NCBI GenBank assembly: GCA_030268105.1
Contig: BSDZ01000010.1
Coordinates: 1,216,001-1,280,000 of the forward strand
Direction: 5' to 3'
Origin: Volvox africanus
Taxonomy: Eukaryota; Chlorophyta; Chlorophyceae; Chlamydomonadales; Volvocaceae
Length of the DNA stretch: 64,000 nt
Shown here: positions 21,531 to 33,213 of the stretch, piece by piece
Numbering within the stretch: the stretch's first letter is position 1
How the letters are laid out: each line of letters opens with the position of its first letter
Program-made: the position numbers and the translations under genes
The notes under the pieces: generated by a model
Databases searched by the model: none
Told to the model about the DNA's origin: nothing
The model's input: the letters and a program-made list of their open reading frames with translations, nothing else

Positions 21531-22786
21531 ATGGCATGTTGGTACTGCCGCCCTTTATTTTCATTGCAGTACGGGAGAAACAGGTTGCTCGACTTGGCGT
21601 TTAGCGGGCCGCTAGGTGTAGGTGGTGGCGGCGGCGACGGTGAGGTCGGCGGCGGCGGATTCTTCGGATTTGGTGGTCGCGGCGGCGGGGCCGGCGGTGG
21701 TGGGGGAAGGGGCCCCAGCGGCAGTCGGGATGGTGAGTTATGGATGTCTCCATGCAGTGGCTTCCTTTTGGAAATTTTCCACCTTGTTGTGTCCATAATT
21801 CCTGGGGTTACGTATGTCGTATTCAGTTCAGTTCAGTTTTTCCGGTCTCAGGGAAGGGACGCCAACCAAGTCTGCAAACCCGATGAGCACCACGACCTTC
21901 CATCATCATCATCATCATCATCATCATCGAGATCGTCATCATCATCATCATCATCAACTAATTAACAAACCCTCCGTTTCCTAAAACGGATGAACCTCTC
22001 CAACCGCCCACAGACGGCTCCTGCCGCGGTCGCCGCTTCGGTGTTCTACCCCGCGTTCTCGTCCTCATCCAGTTCCTTTGCTGGTCAGTGGTGCTGTACA
22101 TGCTGGTGGACACCGTAGTCAACACTTCCACCCGTGTGTCCAAGAAGGTCTGGCGCACTAACAGTCGGGTTAGCGGCAAGGAGGGTAGGGGACAGGCGGC
22201 TGCCGCAGAGCCCCAAGGGCCGCAACCGCTGCTGCATGAACCAGAACCAGGACAGGAACTGGAACATGGAGGAGAGCAGGAACATCGAGAAAAAGGTCAG
22301 AAACATGATGAACAACCCGAGCAGGGCCAACGTCAGGAGGACAAGATGACAGTTGATGGGGAGGTAGTGGTGGTGGAAAATGAAATTGAGGAAGTGGAGG
22401 AAGAGGAGGTGGTGGTGACAGGCGATGGCGCCGCTCGCGACGCTATAGCTGAGGCAATGGCAGGGCCGTCATCATCCCGCTCATGCAGCTCCACCGTACT
22501 GCCGCCAGATGGTACCGAACAGCCATTGGCCACGATGGCAATGCGCAGAACCCCCGACATACCTGGAGTGGTAGCCATGGGCTCGGTGGACGGCCCCGCA
22601 GCGGCGGCGGCGGCGGTGGCTGCCGGCACTGAGGCCTTGTCTGGGTCTCCCTCCCCAGCACACCAGGCGGGGCAGCAGCGGCCGCCTTTTGTTCGTTACG
22701 AGGGGGCACGGCCCGTTGAGTATCCCACGTTGGCGGTGTTCATCATGATACTCGGGTCCGTGGGTTTTTTCTCGACGCTTGGATAA
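21531..22786 (+). CDS. Gly-rich, acidic protein with two transmembrane segments (two exons)
   Basis: Exons 21531-21732 and 22014-22786 join in phase (donor ATG|GTGAGT, acceptor CCGCCCACAG) to give 324 residues. The ATG at 21531 starts MACWYCRPLFS; a pyrimidine-rich acceptor-like site at 21569 means an upstream exon is also possible. Residues about 30-65 are nearly all Gly. A hydrophobic segment with LVLIQFLCWSVVLYMLV follows at about 78-102, then a Gln/Glu-rich charged linker with a run of acidic residues (EIEEVEEEEVVV), a Ser/Ala stretch, and a final hydrophobic segment (YPTLAVFIMILGSVGFF) ending at the C-terminus. Both segments look membrane-spanning. I do not recognise the family. A TGTAA lies at 23339-23343. 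Confidence 0.55.
21900..21957. repeat. (ATC)n / (CAT)n repeat
   Basis: Interrupted ATC trinucleotide tract lying in the intron of the Gly-rich membrane protein gene. Confidence 0.8.
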
Positions 22787-22892
22787 GGTTACAAGGTTTT
22801 TGCTCGGTATCGGGGCTTATGCAGAAGACCAGAGATGCAAATCCCATCTCCCTGGGTGGCGTCGCAACGGGATAGCGTCGATGGCTGAATGG

Positions 22893-22960
22893 CACAGGGA
22901 CAGGGACGGGGACAGGCACAGGGGCAGGGACGGGGGCAGGCACAGGGGCAGGGCTGCTGG
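22893..22960. repeat. GGGACA/GGGGCA minisatellite
   Basis: About eleven degenerate hexanucleotide units with G triplets at regular spacing. Confidence 0.75.
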
Positions 22961-24213
22961 GTGAACTGGAGAACAAGGAGCTAGGGAAGTCATCGGAATG
23001 TCAGACCATATCGTGGTCAATCCCATTCGCGATTGTCCTTTTCCCGGTTTATGGAAACGGCGGCAATTGGTGATGCAGCTTCTGTCCCACAGACCTACTG
23101 CCGCATCCATCGTCACGCTGTACGGGTTTGTTTTATTTCATTTTTATCATTATTATAACATTGGGCTTCGCAATGAGGGACAATGCCTCGCACTGTGTAG
23201 TGCTACTATTACGGTGGTGGCCCAGGCGGGATATGTGGTGCTAAAAGAGGTATGTGGTACACACGGTACTTCTACCTAGGCATGCAGGGGCCAGTTGAAG
23301 ATTTTGCACGTAACAGGTAGAAATGATGACTCGATATTGTAAACACCCCGGCGTGAGGCAAGCGAACCCAAGCCGGCCGACGTACCCTGTCCGAGTCAAT
23401 GCGGAGTCACAGGAGAGACATCTTGTGCGTTGGGCTGGGGGAGGGAAAGTACGGAGGAGAGACGTCATGGAATGCGGTTTCCATAGCTACCCTACGACTG
23501 GGCCAGCTGTAGTCGACTGTGTGTCTGTGTGTATGCATGTGAACTGGCTAACAGTTCAGTTCATCATCGGGACTGACGCACGCTTCTTGTGTGTACAAAT
23601 GTGTTCTCTCCGTGTGTGTTGCGTTTTTCATGTATATGTGTGATTTGTGTGAACGTGCCCACTTAAAGCCAGGGTGGATTGGGCTGAGGGGAAATAAGCG
23701 GGATGGGCACATGCATAGTAGAGGCAGCAGGGAGGCCAAAATGGTATTATGGCAGTAAAGGGGCTCGGCCACCAAGTCCTTGGTGAGAGATGCCGGTTTC
23801 CGCGAACCAAACGCAACAGATGTGGCCGAGAATCCAAGGGGCTGACCAAGGGACATGAGGTTATGTGAGTTAGTGAGGTAGCTAGGCTCGTTCAGAGTAA
23901 AGATCTGAGCTAGTGTTTGATCCCGTTTATGGATAATATATTTTTCTACTTCCGTGGATGAGGCGTTCGCATATATCTTTTGTAATGACCAACCATTCAG
24001 TGATCACAATAGTACGAGTTCTAACCGAATCTTAACAAGTAGGGTGTCGGCTTCCTCGAAGCCGGAAAAAAGGCGGGGCCCCCCACAATCCGTACAGGCC
24101 GGTTACTTCACAATGAAACGGTTTGAAGTTCGTGAGTTTGCGATGATGCCGGCTCACGACGTTCAGCAGGCAAACGTCTGCAAACGCAAGGGCAGGGACC
24201 TCACGTCCCAACG

Positions 24214-24253
24214 GACGCGCGCGCGCGCGCGGAGGCCAATCCGCGCGCGCGTG
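24214..24253. repeat. Two (CG)n tracts around a CCAAT sequence
   Basis: A CG run at 24214-24231, then GGAGGCCAAT, then a second CG run at 24242-24252. Alternating CG favours left-handed DNA. No gene start is evident nearby. Confidence 0.75.
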
Positions 24254-25570
24254 TTGGCGGAGGCCTTTCCAAACCGAACGGCGAGGACGTCAAGTGTTAG
24301 AATGTCGCCAGTACTACTGATGGAAAGCTTTAAGCTGTATCTCCGAAATGCCTGCGGCTTCAGCAAGTCACCCCACAGCAACGAGCTCCATGTCAGCACT
24401 GTGGAACTCTTCTGCCCCAAGAATTGTCTTAAAATAATTTTACACAACGTTAAATTCTTTATAGATAACTGTAAGCAAATTCGTCGACCTGCTGGTGGCA
24501 AATCGTCTTGCCTGTGAGAGCAGCTTAGTCACCCAAACTAGTTGTTCGATTCATTTCACGCCGTCATGCCAGAATTTTTTCATTATGAGAGACGCGGCAC
24601 CTTTTGGAATGAAATTTAGGCCGAGAGGCGTTGATGTGACCTTGACCGGGGTCAAAGGAGACTGACAAACTTGTTTGTACTCATACGATTGTTATTGGCC
24701 AAAATAAAGATAACTTGCAATAAGAATGTAATATGTGACCAAGATTGTGTTTCCGCCGGGCGAGATATTATGTTTGGTCCGTTGCAGTGAGAGTGACAGA
24801 CATACCGACGGACATGGGCAATCCCACAGGGTGGGGCCCCCCTGACCGCTTCGCGCCGGGGCCCCGCCCAAATACTTTCTACATGATCTGTAGGAGCACT
24901 ACACAAATGTGTATGTATGTACTCTCTAATTGTAGAGCAATTGCCGGATTGCCCACCCCGCCGTGCACGAACATTGGTGCACAATTACGACCGGGGCCTT
25001 GAATTCTCAATTTTAGGATTTGATGAGATCCCTAAATCGTCGAGCACTTACAAACCTGCAGTCACCTTTGATCGTCATCGTCGGTCAATTACTAATTGGC
25101 GCCTGACAGACTTTATGAAATTTGCGCGCCGTGCAGAAATGCAATCTACATGACTAAGTAACCAAAACCACATTGTCATGATAGATACTTGTACACAAGC
25201 TGCTACGCAGTTGAGGGGTCTCAATTGATAAGGCTCGGTCGTTGAAGTGGTCGGTTATTTCCCTGGTTATTACCGCTGGGACGTATGCAAGCTGATTTTT
25301 GTAAAGCCATTTTTAGGAACTGAGCTAGCTAGCGTGTTACTTCGCTAGTGTTGCGGAGTCGACTGTAGTGCGGAGGAGTGGTGGTATCGCATCATCGACT
25401 TCCACATGGCAAAGACGGAAAACCCTCAAACCGCTATCCTTTCAAACCGGTTCACGAGACGGGCGAGTATTACAGTCCTGGACCTTGCTGGTGCAGGGTC
25501 GTGCAGGGTTTGCCGCAATTACTACCTTGTTTTTCACCTGGCGCGATAGTGCGTTTTGGATGGCCATTGT

Positions 25571-25575
25571 TTACA
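25571..25575 (-). terminator. Putative TGTAA poly(A) signal of the oxidoreductase gene
   Basis: TGTAA on the minus strand about 300 nt after the stop at 25872. TGTAA is the known poly(A) motif of volvocine algae. Assignment is by position only. Confidence 0.4.
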
Positions 25576-25871
25576 TGATGTTCAGGAGGATCCCCTTAGT
25601 ATTGCTCTTCTTGTACCAGAGCTGCTGATTGTGAAATTGCTATAACTGAGCAAAACAGTGGAACGACGTTTGCGGGACCGGCCAGCATGTTGAACTGGCT
25701 GAAAGATTTTATTAAGACCCTCCAGCAATGTAGGCAAGGCGTTAATTGGGGGTCACGGTAGTGCACAGACGTGCGTCGTGCCTCTCCCCCACGCCACACC
25801 ACAACATCCAATCACCTGACGACGTGACCAATCCTGGTCCCTAAAACCAGCCACCCCGCCGGAAGCTGAGC

Positions 25872-28800
25872 TCAAATCTGCACCACCTGGACCGGTTGCC
25901 CTCCAGCTGCTGATGACGCCAGCAGCGCCTCAATCAGCGCCAAGTCCCGGGCACCCTCCTCTGGGCTGGAGCGTGCAGCTGGATTCGGTACCGCCACCTC
26001 GGCTGCATCACCCCCACATTCTGCGGACGCCGCCCCCCGCCTCAGCTCTGCTGTAAGGCCCACAAACTCCGCGAACTCGTCCTGGCACCCGGAGAAGGCG
26101 TAGGCAAGAACTTGTACGGCAGAGTCGGTCTGCAGGTCCACCCATTACAAGAACCCAACCAAAGCGTTCGAAGATTCACATACTCGGATGCAAAACAGTC
26201 TTTTGAGCTCAGAATATATGAAAGAGTGTATGCGGGCGGGCATGCTGTTTCGTTCCGTTCATGCATGGCTTGGCTTGGCTTGGCTTATACCAACTGTTAC
26301 GAGTGAATGCGCTTTGCGCTGGCCTCGCTGGTGTAGTTGGGGCCAGGTGTTGAGGATGAGTGATGCATGCATAAGGGAATGGAAAGGAAGAACGAAGTAA
26401 TACCGTGAGGATGACGGTGGGGCGCTTTCCTTTCTTACACTTAGGATGGCGGCATAGCCAAAAGGCGATGCTGTGTTCTGCCACCCACCCGCGTGCACTC
26501 TTCATGCTGCAGCCATGTCCATAAGCCCCCTTTCTTCCCCCCCCCCCTTTTACATCACATCGCTGCTTGCATGGAGCGGACCCGGTAGTCCCCCACCTGC
26601 CCCGGCTGTGACGCTTCCTGCGGTCGAATGGTTTTGATGGACAGGGTATAGCCGGTGCGGGTGCCGCCCCAGCCGCCGCGGGACACCTCCAGCGTGCCCT
26701 CGGTGCCGACGACGCTAAGCGACCATCGCACCTGGAGCGGAGCGGTAGGTAGGGTAGCTGTCGTAAATGCCTCAGTGGCAGAGACTGTGCACATCCGAAA
26801 TCCAGTGTCCCACACGACAATAAGGCCCCGCTTTGAAACCTCGCTTTTGAAACATGCCTTCATGCAACCCTCCCCCGACAGACTTGCATCCAGCTATTGT
26901 ATCATGGGGTGGTTAGTAATTCGTGTACCAGCTACCAGGTCTCCTCTATTCGCTTTTCCCGCCCCTCCCGCCTGCCCCTATAACCCCTCCCGCCCTTCCA
27001 ACCCCTCCCGCCCCGCCCCGCCTGCCGCCTGCCCGACCTGGTGGGCCGCCAGGGAGATGCTGATGCTGGCCGGTACGTCTCCGTTGGCAAACCGTGCAAA
27101 GCCCAAAACCGAATCCGGGAAGGACAGGTCTGGCTTAGTCTGGGGTTCGTCGACAGCGGCGTCATCGCGGCAGTGGGGGATCGGGAGGGGCCCTGGAAAA
27201 GGAGCTTGATGCTCCCTAACAAGGGAGTAACATCTGATCAATAGAAGCCGAAGCAGTTTTTGATATTTTAAAAATTATTAAATTATTATTTAATGGAAAT
27301 AAAATTAAAAAACATAGTGACCAGTGACCAGAAGTGAAATCATTTGCGGCAAAGGCGTACCTTCTTCCCAGCCATGACACACTGTGCCGGGCAAACCATA
27401 TTTTGTACGGAAGATAGGGGGAGAGCAACAGGCACGTGGAGAGTAACACGTAAGACGCATGGAAAAACAGACGGACAGACAGACAAGGCCTACCTGCCGC
27501 GCGTGTGCGCAGGCGCTGACAGCCCCCCCTAACCCCGCTGCCGCCGCCAACATCCGGAGTGCCGCAACAAAGTGCACCGAGCTGTCCATAAAGAAGCCGC
27601 CCGGGCAACCGGACACGTCCCGCCGCCAAACGCTGCCAAAGTACCTGACGTGGAAGCCGGCACAGGTATGGACAGAGAGTACGGTTGAACGCAGTGACCT
27701 TCGTAGTGCCGTACCGTAGTGCCGTACCGGTGTAGACACCTTTCGTTGCGCAAACCGCTTGGGACTTCAAAACATAAAAAACCCTCAACACCTCAGATAA
27801 AAACCTGTGCACCCAAGTATGCTCCAGGGAAGACAGGACAGGGTGCAGACAACAATAAATTGGTCCAAAATGGTTCTCAAGGCATCTGGACAGCCCCTCG
27901 GAAAGAAAAACACGGAGTGTCCCCAACGGTATGCAACGAACAACTACCCTACAACGTCCACGGTCCATGGCCGCTAAGCGCCTGCACCTGTATCAGAGGG
28001 TGTCTCAAGACTTACGAGCTCGCAAGGGAGCAAGGCCCGTAGCAGGGGCCAGGGGGTTCACTGCATGTTTTAATACCTATGCTTGACGTACACAGAATAT
28101 TCCCCGTGTATGTATTTTGTACGGCACCTGTTGCGCTCGTCCATGGGCAGATCCGCGATAAGGTCCAGTTTGATAACCCTGCCGATCTCCGACACCCTTC
28201 GGCTGGCAGCCACAAACACCGCCTCGTACCTGAGTGCAGGGGCGCAGTTAGATGGAGGTGTAAGGGGAAAAGGGACAGGTTACACGGCGGAGGTTTTGGG
28301 GGCATTGGATTGGACCTGAACCCATACACACACACGCGCGCGCGCACACACACATCCACACATAAGCAAACAAGGACGCGCGCCCATCCATCCCCCAAAA
28401 CCGCCATAGGTGGCTCATAGGTGGCTCCGGAGCCTGCCAGAAACACGTATCCACCCCTTTCCAGCCATTACCAAATGCCCGGTTCTGGGTGGCGAAGGCT
28501 CCATACCCCGTCTTCTCTCCGCCCGCCCCCCGGCTTGCCAGACACACCGCAGCAGCCGTGCAAAGAAGAGACAGGGCGGCCCTTCCAGCCCACCTGTAAT
28601 TCTCTGCGAACATCCAGAGGGGCGTCCGCTGGGGAGTTTGCGCATCAGCCACCGCCCGTCGGTACGCCGAGATGGCCTCCACAGCCTCAGCCACCGTGGC
28701 AGCCACGGGCTTCTCCTGCACGACCGCCTTTCCGGCTGCAACACAACGCTTAACAATCTGCGTTAGGTTGGGGTGGGGCGGGGATGCGGCGCTGGGGCGG

Positions 28801-29940
28801 GGACACAGTCATGGAGCCAGTGTGACGCTCCGCGAAGGGGAGGAGGAGCCGCCCCGGCGGAAGCCAAAGGTCCCCTTCCCAGGACCGTCTGGAGATACAG
28901 AGGGTGTTGAAATTTGCGATGATGTATGCACACGCGTGGGCGGAGGCGGAGGCGGAAGCGGAGGTGAGAGCCGCGAGCGGAGTTGTGAACATGCAATGCG
29001 GCATCACGGTCGGTGCGGTCCCCAACGGCCGGCCACACTGTCACCTAATGCAACAGCTGGGTAAATGCATTTCCACACCCAGATGGCCAAAGTGGATCGT
29101 CGCCGACTGATCCATACCCTGCTGAGAATGGAAAGGAGCGGTACTTATTCATGAAAGGACGTACACCTGTACCCCCTCCCTTTAGCACTGGCGCACTTGA
29201 AAGGACCTGGCATCGCTTTGCATGTGGATGGAGGACAGAGAAGCAAAGATGACAGACAGGGGCGGGCGGGCAGGTGGGGGGGGGAGGGAGGAGGAGGCAT
29301 ATCCTGAGGTTGTCGGATCAGGCCGGAATGCGGTTAGTCGGTTACCTTGAGGGCGGCCTGTACAGGCAGCACCACAACCACTAACTGAATGCTGTCATCT
29401 TCAATGATCTCCTGCAGAGCCTCCTCCCCAGCTACTGGTCGGCTTCGAGGGAAGAACCTGCAGAAGACAACGCCAGGGCACGTCTAGGTGGACGTAGACT
29501 ATAGACGGACACGTAAGCAATCCGTAGGACTATAGACGGACACGTAAGCAATCCCAAGCTTCGTTCCCAAGAAGTAAGATGAAATTTTGTGTGATGAACA
29601 CCACAGATCCGTCGCGTGGGAAAGGCGGGGCATTTGTGCTCAGCAACATGACGTGGTACCGGTACGGAAACGTACTCTTGGACGTAAGCTTGCGCAGACT
29701 CGATTGTACGCGACCATACTGCCTTGAGATCCACTTCATTTTCCTTTTCCCTGAGTGGTGGGCACGGGTAAGATGCTATGTTCGCTCTTGGGAATGGTAA
29801 AAATGTCAACGAGGAAATGGATCTCACAAAAGGATGTCACATGCGGAAAGTAAGCCATATATGTCTCACTTAAAATTCGTCTTGTATATATCTTTGGCGA
29901 AGATACCAGTTCCGAGCAGAGCTGCGCCTAGAGGTGTCAT
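25872..29940 (-). CDS. Gfo/Idh/MocA-family NAD(P)-dependent oxidoreductase (nine exons)
   Basis: Exons 29940-29870, 29750-29676, 29457-29346, 28757-28594, 28229-28128, 27644-27494, 27139-27038, 26731-26597 and 26129-25872 join with every phase correct to give 389 residues, the normal family size. The N-terminal Rossmann fold shows the dinucleotide loop GTGIFA (residues 10-15), a VDLKAVWSR strand and VVVVLPVQAAL. The family's EKP motif is present (VVQEKPVAAT), with the lysine expected near the nicotinamide. The C-terminal beta-sheet domain includes CPGGFFMDSSVHFVAALR and VVGTEGTLEVSRGGWGG. Family members oxidise or reduce sugars, inositols or dihydrodiols; the substrate here cannot be told. 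No targeting peptide is obvious, so it is probably cytosolic. It is divergent from the TTC5-like gene, 425 bp away. Exon 7 starts at a CCCCAG acceptor chosen by homology and phase. Confidence 0.9.
29497..29554. repeat. 27-bp direct repeat in an oxidoreductase intron
   Basis: A 27-nt unit beginning GACTATAGACGGACACG occurs at 29497-29523 and 29528-29554, identical and 4 nt apart. It lies in the intron between exons 2 and 3. Confidence 0.9.
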
Positions 29941-30365
29941 GATTAAGGTGATCGCGCCGGCTGGCAACCCTTGGGCAACTTCGGGAAGGGTGTGGTAAAG
30001 TAGCCAGTACGAGTGCAAAGTATAAAACTGCTATCTTGGCATTCCTTTGACTACAATACTAGGATTGATGGTTTGGAGTTATAGCGCCGGTTGTCCGTTA
30101 ATGTGGTAGTCATGCAATATGGAAGTTGAATCGCACTAATTGAATATTTTTCTGTTACTTACTTTATGTCATGAAAAGTATCGTTGCAAAGAACTTTGGA
30201 ATTAATATAGTCCATACGGCGATCCAAGGAAGTACGCGTTTGCAAGAGCTGTGGCGTAGCTTCATGATGCCACCTAACTAGCCTCAGTATGTAATCTTGA
30301 TTAAATCGAAAAATTTGCGGCCTTCACCGCGGTTACTTGAGTTTAAAGCTTCAAGAGTAGCGACC
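29941..30365. promoter_or_regulatory. Divergent promoter region
   Basis: A 425-bp gap separates the start codons of the oxidoreductase (-) and the TTC5-like protein (+), so both core promoters and 5' UTRs must fit here or overlap. No TATA box or named operator is called. Confidence 0.5.
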
Positions 30366-33163
30366 ATGGCGACCAATATTACCGGACACGTCGTGAATGC
30401 TGAAACGCAGGTAGGAATACCTTTCAGTTCTTTTTGTGCTATAAAATTTCAGGTCAAATAGCCCTGGCGCAATCTCAATGCAAATGGTTTCAGCACCGGA
30501 CCGGCCACCTGCTACATGCCCTGTTATTCGTAGCCTTCAGCCATTTGGTTCAATTCCTTTATGTGATCTTATACATGATGCAGCTTTGTACTAGGTTGGT
30601 TGCCGCTCGTTGCTGTATAGCTTAACGGGAGTCGAATGTGACTTGCCTACGCGACCCTAAGCTTGCCTCAAAGAATTAGGCGCTGTTTCTAAACTTCATA
30701 TCAAGTGCGATATGTTTATTCCTCCAAAGGAAGTCCAAGACCAGCTGGAAGTGCTGGTCGAGCAGCTTTCCTTCCTGGCCGACGCCAAGAGAATGTACGG
30801 CAGTGTTCGACCAGCACCAGGGTCGCGGCACACTTGGCCGCTGCAGAGCGGTGCCCGACCAACGCATACTGGGACCATCATGGGCCCCTCCCCAGGCGAC
30901 CTGAATGAGGGCCCTATCGCCATTGCGCTCCAGGGACGTGTTGCACAAGTCCCGGGCCAAGTCCATGAAGCCTCAACGGCAATTTCAACCACTATTCAGT
31001 GCACCCCAGATCCTGCCCCTGCTGATGCATCAGTGGCTGGTGGCAGTTTCTTCCACACGGCTGACGCTGCCACCGCAACAGCAAGGAAGGAGGCGCTTGC
31101 GGTGCCATCGGAGCAGAAACCCGAATCGGCAGCGGAGGTGGATGTGGAGGCGCTCCTCCAGCAAGCAGATGTGTGCAGCTCCAGGTGCCGCGTGCAAAGG
31201 AAGGGGCACAGGAGAAGGGCTCTCTAACGCTTTGAGTTCACTCCAATTGATCTGTGGGTTGCCTGGAGCGCCCCTGACTTAGGAAGTGCTTCCACAGTGG
31301 CGTGTCGTTTCCCATGTATTTCCCACTGCCCCCATTGCCTAACGCCGTCCCATTTGGGAGTCTCCAGGATGCTGGCCCTCCTCGCGGATGAGCCACATGC
31401 CGCCACCTCCCAGCAGCCGCTGCGGGGCGCAGCACTGCTGGCGGCTGCCCTGTCCGCATACCTGCGTGGTGGCGGCACCTCCGACGCGGCTCTCCGTGCG
31501 CTCCAGGCTGCGGTGCGGAGACCAAAAGAGGCTTGGGCAGAGGGAAGAGGGAAGAGGGAAGAGGGAACAGGGAACAGGGAAGAGGGAAGAGGGGAGAGGC
31601 GCCAGAGGAGTGGAAAGGGCGACGAAGGGAAAAGAGGGCACTGGATCCCGGGGCCGCAGGGAGATCTGCCAGACGGAAGGGAGGAGCACTGCATGGATGG
31701 CACGGACGGCATGGACGGCACGGAACGCGGTGGACATGAAGAGGGAAGGGGCGGGAAAACACGTCAGCAACACGTATCGGGAGCTATCCTGTGTTCTTTG
31801 TGCTGTTCAGGAGTACAACGGAGGATATTAGATGTGGGCCTTATGGCCCCGCCCAAGTCTATCGTCCGCCTGTGTCTTGGATTTGATGAACAGGATTTTG
31901 GGCATCAGGTTATCTGGCATCTCGGGGGGGACAGCGTACTTGTAGTTCTATGTAATAGCCCAAGCAAGAGGGCACTTAGTCGGTACTGTCCATGGATCGC
32001 TCACATGTGGTGTGTTGCAGGTCAAGCTGCAGCCCCGAAACCCAACCGCTTGGAACTGTCTGACGCACAGCTACTGGGAGCGGGGCGACCTGGTAGGTGC
32101 CCATGCGAGTTCGGGTGCGGGTGCGGGTGCGGGTGCGGGTGCGGGTGCGGGTGCGGGTGCGGGTGCGGGTGCGGGTGCGGGTGCGGGTGCGAGTTCGGGG
32201 GCGGGGGCGGGGGCGGGGGCGGGGGCGGGGGCGGGGGCGGGGGCGGGGGCGGGGGCGGGTGAGGGGCTCTGTCTCAACCAGATGGAGATGTGGAAAACAC
32301 ATTCCGGTTGTGGCGTGCGATTCTGCTCCCTCGTACATCTGCCATATGTGCACATATAGCTGATGCCGCAACGGCCGTGTGGACAGCTATTAGAGACAAA
32401 GCGAGACACAAATGCATCAGCGACAGATGCTTTATTTCTGCCTGTCTGTCTGCCTGTCTGTCTGTCTGTCTGTCTATCTGTCTATCTGTCTGTTTGTCTG
32501 TTTGTCTCTCTGTCGGTCGGCTGATGGAATGACGCAAAATGACCGACGGACGAACGGACGGATGGATTGTTTGCGGAATCGCGGCTCATCACAGCTCATG
32601 GCAAGTTGTTGTCTCCGTTCTGGACTCCGTCACTGCCCCAATGTGGCAGCTCATCAAATGATGTCATTATTGGTACGACAGCAGGGCGGCGCATCAGGCG
32701 CGGCGCTGCTACAGCGGCAGCCGCAGCAACAACATCCCAGCGTCCCGCAGCAGCAGCACTCACGGGGATCCGGATTGACAGCTACAGCCGCCGCCACCGC
32801 GGCATGTGGTAGAAGGGGTTATGGCGTGCCTTCCGGCGACGCAGCCTCCCTCGTGTCGGCGGCTTTGACCGCCAGTATGGCTCATGCTCGCCGGGCGTTG
32901 GAGCTGGACTTGGAAAACGGGTATAGCTGGTGTAAGTCTGGATACAGTACATTGCTCCAGGAGGGAGCTGAGATGGGCGAGGGAAGGGAAGGCAAGGGGT
33001 GGGGGAAGGCTTATATTTTCTCCAGGAGGGGTGGTGAAGAGGCGGGGAATTGAGTGTCACAAGATAGCCATATCTAAAGGGGGATGGCCAACGGATCCAT
33101 CGTATTTATCCAGTACACCAGGGTATCTTGGCGAATATCCCCGCGTCTGTAGCCCCAGTCATG

Positions 33164-33213
<50 letters not shown>

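Larger units (their letters stand above)
22787..25871. other. Gene-poor region with minisatellite and Z-DNA-type repeats
   Basis: No supported gene. It holds GGGACA/GGGGCA minisatellite units at about 22893-22960 and paired CG tracts at 24214-24253. An open frame of 93 codons at 22998-23279 has hydrophobic stretches but no recognisable family. The right end is the 3' flank of the oxidoreductase gene. Confidence 0.45.

Noticed and set aside
32104..32264. Gly-Ala, Arg-Val and Pro-Ala dipeptide-repeat proteins on both strands
   Set aside because: They are frames through an intronic hexanucleotide array that begins just after a splice donor, not exons.
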